Assembly (NCBI GenBank): GCA_015847255.1
Contig: JADLZK010007778.1
Span: 744,001-808,000, forward strand
Direction: 5' to 3'
Source of the DNA: Hyparrhenia diplandra
Taxonomy: Eukaryota > Streptophyta > Magnoliopsida > Poales > Poaceae
Length of the DNA: 64,000 nt
A model generated the notes under the pieces. It was not told the origin of the DNA. It searched no databases and saw only the letters and a list, made by a program, of their open reading frames with translations. Positions 22,690 through 33,319 of this stretch are shown piece after piece. The position numbers and the translations under genes are program-made. Each line of letters starts with the position of its first letter. Within the stretch, counting starts at the first letter, position 1.

Positions 22690-23520
22690 ATCACCTCAAC
22701 ATAAGGCCAGAGGCAACCCCCGTGAAGCAGAAGCTCCGCAAGATGTCGGAAGAGAGAAGAATCGCAAAGACGGGCAGGTGAATCGCCTTCTGGACGCGGA
22801 GGTCATCCGCCCAGTCAAGTACCCCACGTGGTTATCGAATGTCGTCATGGTGAAAAAAGCGAGCCTTAGCAAGGACGCAGCGGAGCCCGTCAGATGGAGA
22901 ATGTGCGTGGATTTCACCAGTCTCAACAAAGCGTGCCCCAAGGATGACTTTCCGCTCCTCGAATCAGCCTCCTAGTCGACGGTGCGGGATGCGAGAGACT
23001 ATCACTCTGGATGTTTCTCGTGGTACCATCAAACGGATGAACGGGGGCGGACGAGGAAAAGACCAGCCTTCATAACCCCCTTCGAAACATCTTTGCTTTA
23101 GAAGAATGGTCGAAGGCCTCCGCAACGCCGGTTCCTCCTTCGCGCATGACAGCGGAGGTATTCGAGAGATGATAAGGTCAGATCCGCCTATGTCGATGAC
23201 TGGTAATCGAGCAAGCTAAAGGAGGAAGACCACATAATAGACCTCCAGAGAACCTTCGTCAAGCTACGAAGCGGGGCTAAAACTCAACCCCGCCAAATGC
23301 GTCTTCGGGGTAAGCAAGGGCAAATTACTCGGATGCCTTGTGTCAGTCAAAGGAATCGAGGCCAACCCTTCGAAGATCTCAGCAATCACCGCGATGGAGC
23401 CTCCGAAGAACAGAAAGTCAGTACAATGGCTCGGAGGACGCCTCGCTGCCCTGAGCGGGTTCATCTCGGATCGGCCCGAACGCGGGCTACCATTCTTCCG
23501 GGCACGCTAAAGGGCACGGA
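22690..23520 (+). pseudogene. Reverse transcriptase of element D
   Basis: WRMCVDFTSLNKACPKDDFP is encoded at 22896-22955, highly characteristic of Tat reverse transcriptases. The catalytic YVDD is at 23189-23200, and the downstream thumb region (LNPAKCVFGV type) is near 23285-23310. Shifts near 22975, 23090 and 23280 break the frame. The role is cDNA synthesis from the element RNA. Confidence 0.85.
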
Positions 23521-24430
23521 ATTGTTTAAGCGGGGACCCCCGCGCAGCAAAGAAGCCTTCGAAGACCTCAAGCAGTACCTCGCAAACCTTACCACCCTCG
23601 CCACTCCAGAACCCGGCGAGGCCTCCTCCTCTATGTCGCTGCATCGCCGCATGCCGTCAGCGCAGTACTCATCAAGGAGGTGGATGACGGACACCAGTCC
23701 AAGCAAGTCCCCATCTACTACGTCTCCGAAACCCTCGAAGGGCCAAAGCTAAACTACACGGAAGCCGGAAAAGGTAGCATACGCAGCGTGGTCATGGCGG
23801 TGAGAAAACTCAAGCACTACTTTCAAGCACATGAGATCACCGTACCTTCGAGCTTTCCCCTCGACAACATATTCAGGAACCCCGAGTCGGTAGGCAGAAT
23901 AGCGAAGTGGGCAACCGAGATCAGAGATCACGCAATCGGTCGTCTGCGAGAACAGCCATCAAGTCCCAGGCCCTCGCAGATTTCCTCGCAGATTGGACCC
24001 CAGACACATTCAATCAAGTAGCAAACTTAGATCCGATATGGACGGCACATACCGACGGAGCTCAGGGGGAGCCGCGGAGCGGCATCGCAGCCCATCATCA
24101 CCTCTCCCTCCGAGTCAAACCGAGATATCTTCGCAGGCTGGAGTTCCAATGCACAAACAACATGGCACAATACGAGGCGATCCCTCCCGGCACTAAACAA
24201 GCTCCGGGCCATGTCAGCGCGAAGGAAGGGCTATCATCAAAACCGATTCGAGGTGGTTTTGAAGCAAGCCGAGAAGGACAACGAGAGCCAAGCACCCGAG
24301 CCGCAAAAATACCGTACGGCTAAGGAAGGCGGAGGCCTTCTTTCTCGGCGGCGCGACCAAGACCATATCCGGTAGGGACAACGGCGAAGCCGACGAGCTT
24401 GCGAAGGCCGCGGCCCGAGCGGAGCCGCTC
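23521..24430 (+). pseudogene. Dual RNase H region of element D
   Basis: The first, retroviral-type RNase H is recognised from YYVSETLEGPKLNYTEAGK (about 23721-23777) and the connection segment RIAKWATEI. A second, archaeal-type RNase H follows with WTAHTDGAQG (24041-24070) and FQCTNNMAQYEA (24146-24180). Two RNase H domains in tandem are known only from the Tat lineage among plant gypsy elements, so this supports the classification. Frameshifts are present in both. Confidence 0.8.
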
Positions 24431-24439
24431 CCACAGGAC

Positions 24440-25739
24440 GTGTTCTTCGAAGTGCTACACAGCCCCGCGGTTCAAGAAAATGAACCACCTCCGAAATCGC
24501 CGGGCGCTATCCACGGCAAAGATTGGAGAGCCCCGATCATAGCATTCATCAATGGCCACCGAGCCACAGGTCAAGGAAGAACAAAAGAGGGTCGAGCAAA
24601 GGTCCGAGGCTACCGTCTAGTTGCAATAAGCTATACAAAGCCTCAAGAACCGCCCCCATGGCTCAAGTGCATATCTACACGGCGAGAGGCCGCGCCATCC
24701 TAGCGGAGGTACACGAAGGCATCTGCGGCTCGCACAACGGCCCTAGAACACTAGTGGGAAAGGTGTTCGAGGCAAGGCTTCTACTGGCCCACCGCACTTA
24801 GCGACGCAAGTGCACCGGGTCGCACCGCGAAGGGTGCCACCGACAACAAGACCACTCCAACGGGCCGTAGGGGCTCCAACAACCCTCATCCGTCCCACCG
24901 GCCCCTTCGGCGATGGGCGATCGACCTCATCGGACCCGATGCCGCCGGCTCCGGGAACCTCCGCTATGCGTGGTGGCGGTCGAATACTTCACCAAATGGA
25001 TCGGCCCGCCCTCCGCAAGCATAACCTCCTCTCGGTGCAAAAGTTCTTACGGCGCGGATCGTCGCCGCTTCGGAACACCGCGCGAGCATAACGGTCGATA
25101 ACGGCACTTTTCGGTTCGACAAAGAAAGGCTTCGCGATTACGCCATCAAATAGGCACCAAAATACACTTCGCCTCCGTAAAGGCACCCTCAATCTAACGG
25201 GCTCGTTGAGAGAGCCAACAACATCATCTTGGGGTATCGGCGCGAAGGTCCACGTGAAGCCAAGAGGAAAATGGGCGGAGGAGCTCACTTCCGTGGTGTG
25301 GTCGCACAACACCTCCGAGAGCCGAGCGACCAAATTCACGCCCTTCAAGCTCCCTGTTCGGAGAAGAGGCCGTCCTCGTAAGAACTAAAGCATGCCTCGC
25401 CAAGGGTCACCCTGAAGCCACCCAGGCAGGAAGAGGCACTCACGAAGGACCTCCTCGAAGAAACAAGAAACATGGCCGCCCTCAACCTCCGCGCATACCG
25501 GGAGGAGAGACCACAAGATGGAGGAACAAGAAGCTCAGCCTCCGCACGATCTCCATCGGAGATTTCGCCCTAATCGGGAAGCAAAACGCAAAGATGGCGG
25601 GCAATTTCATCTCCAAGTGGGCAGGCCCATACCTCATCACGAAGAGCACAAGACCCGGCTCCTTCCACCGCAAGACCTCGAAGGCCACGACCTTCCCCAC
25701 ACATGGAACGCCGACGACCTCCGCAAGTACTACCCCTAG
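24440..25739 (+). pseudogene. Integrase of element D
   Basis: The zinc-binding HHCC start is seen as EVHEGICGSHNGPRTL (24705-24752). The core region includes RWAIDLIGP (shifted, about 24912) and VEYFTKWI (24977-25000). The usual C-terminal ending, NADDLRKYYP followed by TAG, is at 25707-25739. At least six frame changes occur. The enzyme would insert the cDNA into the host genome. Confidence 0.8.
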
Positions 25740-26096
25740 TGTGCAATGTACGAGCACTCGCGAGTTGTAGGGGCACCACTCGTTTTTACCATTTCATTTT
25801 TCTTTTCTAAAGTTAAGACCATGAACAATGCGGGCTGCACTCTTTTTCCTTGCGAAGGGGCGCAAGGGTTTTAATGAGGTAGTACCCATATCTAATATAT
25901 GCAGGCTAGTTACCCCCATATCGGAGAAAGGCGTAACTTCAGCTATGGAGATCGGGAAGGGGGCCGGCCGGGTGTCATCCAACCCTCATCGCCGGCGGTA
26001 GCGGGATTGCCTCGCCGGGGGAGAGCAAAGACGCAGCTGCATCCCCCGGCTCTGGTCAAACCAAGAAAAACACTTCTTATTCTAAATCATGCTAAA

Positions 26097-26560
26097 GCCG
26101 GCGCCCGCACCTCCGCCCGGGGCTCGCAATGAAGACGCCCGCGCTCTCCCGAGTATGAGCCGCCGCAGGCGCACAAAGACGGGGGCGCCCGGCACCTCCG
26201 CCCGGGGCTCACAATGAAGACGCCCCCGCGCTCCGAGTATGAGCCGCACGGAGAGGCACAAAAGACGGCGCCCGGCACCTCCGCGAGGGCTTCGCAATGA
26301 AGACGCCCCGCGCTCTCCGAGCATGAGCCGCGCGAGAGGCACAAAGACGGGCGCCCCGGCACCTCAGCCCGTGGCCTCGCACGAAGACGCCCCGCGCTCT
26401 CGAGTATGAGCCGCGCGGAGGCACACAAAAGACGGGCACCCCGGCACCTCCGCCCGGGGGCTCGCACAAAGACGCCCCGAGCCCTCCGAGTATGAGCCGC
26501 GCGGAGGCGCACAGAAGTCGGACGCCCTGGCATCTTCGCCGGGGCTCACACCAAGCACAT
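26097..26560. repeat. Tandem array of about 85-bp units
   Basis: Five and a part copies of a unit beginning GCGCCCGGCACCTCCGCC and containing GAAGACGCCC, GAGTATGAGCCGC and CACAAAGACGG. Starts are near 26100, 26186, 26270, 26351, 26436 and 26522. Copies differ by small substitutions and single-base indels. Confidence 0.9.
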
Positions 26561-26721
26561 CCAGCGACCTCCGAAACTCAGGTCGGCACGGAGGCACCGG
26601 TAAAGATAGAAACCAGGTACCTCCGCCAAGCGCACACCCGTAAAACCCCCCCACCCCTCCAACCACAAGCCGCATAAAGATCGGAGATCCCCGGCACCCT
26701 AGCTAGGGGCCCACCATTAGA

Positions 26722-26900
26722 AACCCCACCACCTACCAAGGACAAGACTTTCGCCGTACCAATCTCAACTCCCACCACCGCATCAAGACACCACCCACCA
26801 AGGACAGGACCTTCGCCGTACCAGACTTAACTCCCACCACCACACCAAGACACCACCCACCAAGGACAGGACCTTCGCTGTACCGACCATAACTCCACCC
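26722..26900. repeat. Short tandem array of about 63-bp units
   Basis: Three copies of a unit beginning CACC(T/C)ACCAAGGACA and containing TTCGC(C/T)GTACC and AACTCC. The third copy is partial. The surrounding region is C/A-rich and otherwise featureless. Confidence 0.8.
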
Positions 26901-27837
26901 AAGCCTCCAGATGGCACCTACCCAGGGAAAGGCCTCCGCCGTACAAGCCACAACCACACCAGACAGTTACTACACCCACCTAACACAAAAGCCACAACCA
27001 CTGAAACAAGCCTTCAGAAGCACTATAAAACCCAACCAACCCCCACAAGAAGTCCCAGTTTAGGAAGACAATAGCCATCGGCCGTAGACAAACACCATGC
27101 CCTCCCCGAGCCAAACCCCGATCCTACAAGGCAAATGCCGGATACCTCCAAAACCTTGGTCCCCCAAACCAAATAAGGCACCACAATGGAAAATGTAAAG
27201 CAGCTCCCACCCCCGAGGTAGGCGAGAAGTGCAATGAAGAGCAACAACGCTTCTGGGTGCCCCCCTGCACCACAAAACCCCACAACCTCCGCAAATCAAC
27301 AAAGACCAAATGCGAGACAAACTAGAGCATTTCGGCGCCACACACCCCCACCGCCGGCCGCCCGGGAGCACCTCGCAAAAACCCACAAAATCACCTAGCA
27401 AAACGAAGCCAACCTCGAGCGGAGATTCCTTCGAAGGAGATACCACAATGGAGAATGTAACATTCTCCAGTGGGCAACTTCACCAAAGGAATCAAAGTTC
27501 CGGAGGGGAGAAGAGCGAAGCCCTGAACACGAACGCGAAAAGGTAGCCCAACTGCGACAACCCGCACGACCGCCATTCAACGAGGTCGCTGGTATGGGAT
27601 GCAGGACTCACCCACCGAGCCACCTCCGCAAGAGCTCCAATTCGCCGCTTTAAACCTTTTGCCGACCCAAGTCTCCGGATGACGGAACGCTGGTCCGCAA
27701 GAGCACAAGGGCACATCCCCGCAGCAGCTAGCGAAGCTTCAACAGGGAACCACGGGGCCCAAGAAGGACCCTCCGCCTCCCCAAAAGAACTTTGTAACAA
27801 AAATAAGCAATAAAAGTAACAAGTACTATTGGTCAAG

Positions 27838-28430
27838 TCACCTTCGCAATGCGCGAGCCTCGCACTAAAAGAAATAGGGGACGCCGCTTGACGCGGCTAC
27901 CTTCGCAATGCGCGAGCCTCGCACTAAAAGAAAATAGGGACGCCCGTTTCTTCACGGGCTACCTTCGAAACACGCGAGCCTCGCGCACTAAAAGAAATAG
28001 GGACGCCACCGTTTCACGCGGTTACCTTCGCAATGCACGAGCCTCGCACTAAAAGAAATAGGGGACGCCGCTGTTTCACACGGCTACCTTCGAAACACGC
28101 GAGCCTCGCACTAAAAGAAATAGGGGACGCCGCCGTTTCACGCGGCTACCTTCGCAATGCGCGAGCCTCGCACTAAAAGAAATAGGGACGCCCGCTGTTT
28201 CCACGTGGCTACCTTCAAACACGCGAGCCTCGCACAAAAAGTAAATAGGGACGCCGCCGTTTCATGCGGCTTTTTCGCAATGCGAGCCTCGCACTAAAAG
28301 AAATAGGGGACGTCGCGTTTCACGCGGCTACCTTCGCAACGCGCGAGCCTCGCACCAAAAGAAATAGGGGACGCTGCCACTTCACACGGCTACCCCCGAA
28401 ACGCGCGAGCCCCGCGTTGAAAGAAGAGCA
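27838..28430. repeat. Tandem array of about 61-bp units with dimeric structure
   Basis: Nine full units and a partial tenth, each running ACCTTCGCAATGCGCGAGCC, CGCACTAAAAGAAATAGGGG, then a short inverted repeat (GCCGC...GCGGC) around a TTTCAC loop. From unit 2 to unit 8, units carrying CGCAATGC alternate with units carrying C(G)AAACAC. The array therefore behaves as roughly 122-bp dimers. Confidence 0.92.
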
Positions 28431-28517
28431 AGCCAAAAGCATTCACTCACCACACGCAGCAAATACAAATAACACTTACCAAGTACATTACATATCCATT
28501 ACAACGCAACAGCAAAG

Positions 28518-29370
28518 TTACATAGCCCCCCGTGGGCAAAGAAGTTCTTGACCCTCCGCGCACACTTCCTCAGCTACAGAAGTCACAAGCCCATGCAAAA
28601 TAGCCCTAACTAACACCTTCGCGACATGCTCGACAAACTCCTCCCCATCCACCACCTCTACCAACGGCTCATCAACAAAATCGCATGACTCCGGTACTAA
28701 AGGCTCCGACAAAACAAGTGGGAGATCACCTCTCAACACTCGACGCCGGTACACCCTCCGCATATCGCTCCACTCGAAGCCCACATCCTCCTGTTTCGGA
28801 ACAACAACTCGGCCTCCACGGTCGACCCAACAAGCGGCATGGCCAAGCGCGATGGCAACAGCCTCATCGTCCCTCAATATCATCTTCCACCACAGCTGCA
28901 CTGGGGCCAGCCCCGAAGAGAACTCGCTCCACTTGGCGTCTCGTCAAATCATGAGACCGCCAGAAGGCCTCCGAAGCCTGATTGGCTATGTCGTACTTTC
29001 GAACCCTGCCCCACCAAAACCGCTCGAAGGGCAGCCCAGGGAATCGCCGCAGGCATGAACCCAAGTCTCCCCGAGATAAACACATCCCGGCGATTCATCA
29101 TCAACGGAACCACGTTGAGTACCCTCATGGGAGCCCCGGGTACAAGGCGGCCAACATAGTCAACCATAGAGCAATCACCCCCTCCTCCAACAATAACCAA
29201 CCGCAAAAGAAGAAACGTAGCCAGAATAGACAACTATTAAGAGCAAGAAATAGCGAAGGTACCAAAGCCACCAATTCATCATTCAACTTTAAAAGGCCCG
29301 AAGGCCATAAGTTTGACAGAGCACGTACAACATATTTAAAGAAAGTGAACCCCAGAAAGCCTATGGAGCC
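28518..29370 (-). pseudogene. Antisense coding stretch in element D, unknown protein
   Basis: The minus strand is open at 28518-28901 (127 aa), with amino acid use of a real protein: acidic and Val-rich, with few low-complexity runs. Shifted frames extend it upstream to about 29230. I do not recognise a domain. It lies downstream of the larger antisense ORF ending at 29371 and could be its continuation by splicing or a second small ORF. Plus-strand ORFs over the same bases look like shadows. Confidence 0.35.
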
Positions 29371-32119
29371 CTAAACCACCTCAGCTTCGGAGGCCGCAGC
29401 ATCGGCAGCCGGAGGGGTCGTCGGAGGCACGGTAGGGGCAGGCACGGTCTCCGAGGGCACCGGCAGGAGGTAGAGGCGTCGACCGGCGAGGCGCGGCGAG
29501 TCGGAGAAGCGGGCTTCGGAGGCGGATGTCGCGGAGGTAGGGACTACGGTCACCCCTTCGGGCCGGGCGCGGGTACCGAATCACCCGGGAGCGACCACTG
29601 GCACCTCAACCCGTCCGGCGGCGTCTTGGACCTCCTCCGGGCGGCCTGGGAGCCTCCGCCGCCCGGAGGTGTAGCAGCGGCCTAAAACAACACCAACCCA
29701 GACATAAGACAACGAAGTAACAAACAAACAATAAGGAAAAGCGACATGCGGCACAACTAACCTTCCCTCGGGCTAGATCAGCCTTCGCAAAGTCCGAGCT
29801 ATCTCCCCGTCCTCCCTCGAACCGAAGCGCTTGATGAAGGCGTCGTGAAGCGCTTCACGCCCCGGGCTCCTCGCCAAAGCCCCGACCGTCGGGGCTAGGG
29901 AATGAGCGGTCCGGTCCCGACGACGACTCCCGACGCGCGCACTCCGGATGGCGGAGCGCCTCAAAGGCGACGGCCGGCGGCGGTGCTGGCTTCAAGTCGC
30001 GCAGCGCAGGCCACCAACAAGCGCTGGGTCCGGGTTCGCGGCGCAGAGCGAAGGGGCGGCCCCCGACTTCGCCTCAAGAACGCGTCGAGGGCCGCCTTGA
30101 AGGCCTCCGCCTCCAAGTACCACGACAGCTCCGGCTCATTGAGCTTTTGCCGAGGCCGTCACCTCCGCCCCCCCCGTGCGTTGGGCCTCCCGCACCTCCG
30201 TCGGCCGTGCTCATTCTCCCGCCGGAGAACCTTCGCCCCTCCTTGAGGGTCCGTCACCTCCTTCCGGAGGTGCTTCACCTCATCGGCCGGCCTCCCCATA
30301 CTCGGGCCTCCCGCCGGCTCTCCTTGAGCTCGTCGGAGGCCTTCCTCATGGCATCCGCGGGTCGACGGAATCCCGGCCCTCGCGGATGGCCGCCCCCCGC
30401 GTCCACACCACACCGCCAGCTCGTGGATGTCGTGGAGGCGGTTCGCCATGTGCATCTCCGCCCCCGGAGGCGCACACGGTCGAAGACTCGACCGATGAGC
30501 CTCCGCTCAACCTCTGAGCCGGCGAAGGGGTGTCGCGAAGGTCCGCACCGTATGCGCTCCACGTCGACATCGTCAATGCCAATGGTCTCTCGCAGCGTAG
30601 GGCAGCGTCAGGGGCCTCCACTCCCCTGCAGCGCCTTGCCACCGCCGGAGGAGCCTCCGGTGGATCATCCAAAATTGCGCCCGACACACATGACACGCCC
30701 GATAAAGGGCGGGGCTGTCGCGTGCTCGTGCGGAGGGCCATGGCGGATCCACACCGTGCCGCACCACCACCGTCGCCCGACATCCTCGCGTCGGCACCTT
30801 CCTCTTCTTCATCGGAGGGCCCCCATCACGGCCCTCTCCCCCTCAAGCTCCTCATACTCGGAGCCGTCGTCGGAGGCCCCTTCAGCGTCCGCCTCCCCTC
30901 GGCCGCCGGCGGCAGCCTCCGTATCCTCCGCCTCGTCGTCCTCATCATCGGAGATGATGAAGTAATGGGTCTGCCGTTCGGGACCCCGCCCTCGGGCAAG
31001 AACCCCGCTCCGGCGGCGTGTGGGTAGTAGAGGGCCAGCGCCCCGCCGCCCGGAGGCTCGAAGAGCGGCCGGTGCGCGTCTTGGGCTTGCGGACCCCTCG
31101 CTAGGCTTCCCCCGTCCATGGCTCCCAATAAGAAAATCGGAATGTGCGCTGGCCTCCGCCATCACCATTGATAAATTCCTCCTTATCACCTTCGCCGCCT
31201 CGGCGACTCCCGCCACACCTTCTCGACGTCAATCTCACCGCCTTTAGCCCCTTAGGGCGTCTCGCCGCCGAGTCGCAGAACCTCGGGAGAGGCACCCCGA
31301 CCACAAAGACTCGCACCTACGCCACCACGAACTCCTCCACCAAGTCCCGCAGACATGGGCGAGACATGGTGCGGGCGTCCCTCCGCCCGTCGCCTCCATT
31401 TGTCTTCACCGGCTTCACCTTCGCGATGGAGAGGGACTCGGGTTGCCGTAGAGCCCCCGCCACGCCATCCAACCGGTAGTAAACCGGTGGTCCGGCCAGT
31501 CCGCCGCCCCCACTTGCTTTCCATTGGCGGGAGCCTCCACCCCGGCCGTGAGGGATGAAGCCGACACGCCCGCATGGGCGCTGAACACCTCCGTCTCCGT
31601 CGCCCGACGGTGCTGGCGGCGGATAGTGCACGGCGTGAAACCGATGAAGCCATCCACCGTAGGCTCCGGCCGACGGGCGGCACGCCCACACGTAAGTCAT
31701 GAGCCGCGGGGAAGCACGACGCCGTGAGTCGGGTGAAAGCGGAGGTTAAACCTCGCAACACACCCAAAGACGAATTCACACATGGGGAAGCGGAGCCCCG
31801 CATGGAAGAACTCCTCGAAGACAATGACCTCGTAGGCCTTCGGGCGTGGGACCGTCTCGCCCTCCCGGGAGCGAGCGCTTCTTGGCGAAGAACTCGTGGT
31901 ACTCCTCGAAACTTCTTCGGAGATTTGTCGGCATCTTGCTCCGAGGGAAGTCGAAGCACTCGACCACGCCTTCGGCTTCATGGTCTCCTTAATGCGAGCC
32001 ATCGAGGGAACCTCCGGCTAGCGGGGCGGGACGACCTCCGCTACGAAGAAGGCGGGCCTATGGCAGCAGCGGCAGCGAGAGCAAAAGCGTGGAGGCCGGA
32101 GGCGAAGGCAAGAGCGTGA
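29371..32119 (-). pseudogene. Antisense ORF of element D with a 'putative gypsy-type transposon' (Transposase_28-like) N terminus
   Basis: Reading leftward from about 32002, the first part contains KAYEVIVFEEFFHAGLRFP (about 31860-31804). This resembles the plant family Pfam calls Transposase_28 / putative gypsy-type transposon, which is found on Tat elements in antisense. The middle (31216-30809) is rich in Asp and Glu (SDDEDDEAEDTEAA). Further on come Arg/Glu/Leu-rich stretches suggestive of coiled coil (30560-29780). A candidate intron lies at 29682-29761, and the last exon ends with a stop at 29371-29373. Frames are broken in several places. Function is unknown. Confidence 0.55.
29682..29761 (-). 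other. Candidate 80-bp intron in the antisense ORF of D
   Basis: On the minus strand the segment starts GTTAGTTGTGCC after AGGGAAG and ends TTGGTGTTGTTTTAG before GCCGCTGC. It is T-rich and flanked by GC-rich coding-like sequence, a classic plant intron profile. Confidence 0.5.
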
Positions 32120-32548
32120 AAGAGAGAAGAGAGCACAAACCCTAACCCCACCAACCGTACATATTTATAGGCCAGACGCGGGGGGGGGGGCGGCGCGCGG
32201 CGGCCCCCCGAAGATCGCGCCCGGATCCCAAAAACACGCCCAACCCTCGATCCGCTCCATGCAAGCAAACGAACGGCATCCGTACCCTAAACAAGCACAA
32301 CCCGCACCGATCCGCGGCACTCACAAGACAACCAACACCGTTCCATCATAGCGGGCAAACCCTAACTCGCAAGACACGGCAGACCCACCAAGACGAACAA
32401 GGAAAAAGGGCCGAGGCCCACCTCTCGCGAGGCCCACGAGCGGCCGGGGGACGCGCCGGCAAGGGCCCACGAGATAACAACCATGCCATCCCGTGGGACC
32501 CTCAGAAAAGTCGTTCTTATTTGCTCTCGGCCCCCGGAGGGAACCGGA

Positions 32549-32565
32549 CCTTCAAGGGGCCGGGC
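32549..32565 (+). promoter_or_regulatory. Polypurine tract of element D (weak)
   Basis: CTTCAAGGGGCCGGGCC immediately precedes the 3' LTR start at 32566, at the expected place. It is interrupted by pyrimidines and may carry sequence errors. Confidence 0.45.
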
Positions 32566-33313
32566 CGTTGGGGGAGGGCGACCCCGCCAGCCCCGGGCAG
32601 CCCGGCCAGCCCTCACTCTGGGGGCCAAGAACAAATCTCCCTTAACAAGTTTCGATGAAGTCTTGCACGGGGTCGAGCATGCGGAGGACCCTCCGCTAGG
32701 GGCGGATGTGGAGCATTACCCACCTCGGACAAACCGACCTCCGAGGTCACTGTGTCGGAGCCGGGACCGGAACGGGCCCCGGGCAAGGGGAAGCCGGCGG
32801 AGGGACACCTCCGAGTAGCCCCCTCCGCGAACGCGGCGCGATCGGCGGCCGGCACGGGAAACCCTACGCCTCCCAGCGGAGTGAGTCGAGGGTGTTTTCC
32901 CCATACTAGCCCCCTGTCACGAATAGTTACTAGCCTACCCTTGTGGGGGCCCACTTGTAAGCGTGTGTTTCCCCACCTACCATGTACCAAATTATAAATC
33001 AGCCCCCCTGACCCCTTGTATTCCTATAAATATACCCGGGTACGGGCTCAAGGAAAGAGATGGATGGTTGGCCGTTTAAGCGCCATTTACTCATTTTTAC
33101 TACATCACCCGTCTCACCACTCGTATCGCCTCGCCCCTCCTCTTCCGGGAGGCCGGGACGCCCTCCGATCACCTCGACCTTCGGCAACCCCAGCGTAGGT
33201 CGGGTGGACCGGGAGGCCGCCCCACGTCTCTCGGGTCTTTGACTCATTACGTGGGAAGCCCTCGCCTCTCCCCCCTCAGGGAGCGAAGGTCAAGGGGGGG
33301 TGCGATCCCCACA
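32566..33313 (+). repeat. 3' LTR of element D
   Basis: Matches the 5' LTR, with the start altered to CGTTGGGGGAGGGCGACC. It ends CCCCACA, and the TATA box TATAAATA is at 33025-33032. After it, element C's LTR resumes at TATTTCAAACC. Confidence 0.88.
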
Positions 33314-33319
33314 CGCAGG

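Larger units (their letters stand above)
25740..28517. other. Non-coding spacer of element D with tandem arrays
   Basis: No protein family is recognisable between the pol stop and the antisense ORF. The stretch contains three tandem arrays, listed separately. Open frames across the arrays are by-products of the GC-rich repeats. Confidence 0.7.
19114..33313 (+). mobile_element. Tat-lineage Ty3/gypsy element D (14.2 kb)
   Basis: Flanked by two LTRs of about 745 bp (19114-19858 and 32566-33313). It has a TTGGCGCCGTCCGTGGGG-type PBS, gag-pol on the plus strand with a second archaeal-type RNase H, a long non-coding stretch with three tandem arrays, an ORF on the opposite strand, and a polypurine tract before the 3' LTR. 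The dual RNase H, late antisense ORF and internal tandem repeats are established marks of the Tat group (Grande, Retand, RIRE2, Ogre). It sits inside C's 3' LTR. Flanks TGCGG (19109-19113) and CGCAGG (33314-33319) look like a diverged or mis-read 5-bp duplication. Confidence 0.9.

Noticed and set aside
27838..28430. Regularly spaced repeats resembling a CRISPR array
   Set aside because: Units are contiguous with no unique spacers, the array lies inside a plant retrotransposon, and no cas genes exist.
28864..29374. Plus-strand ORFs over 28.8-29.4 kb as part of D's pol
   Set aside because: Pol ends with its usual motif and stop at 25739; the opposite strand has the better protein-like frame here.
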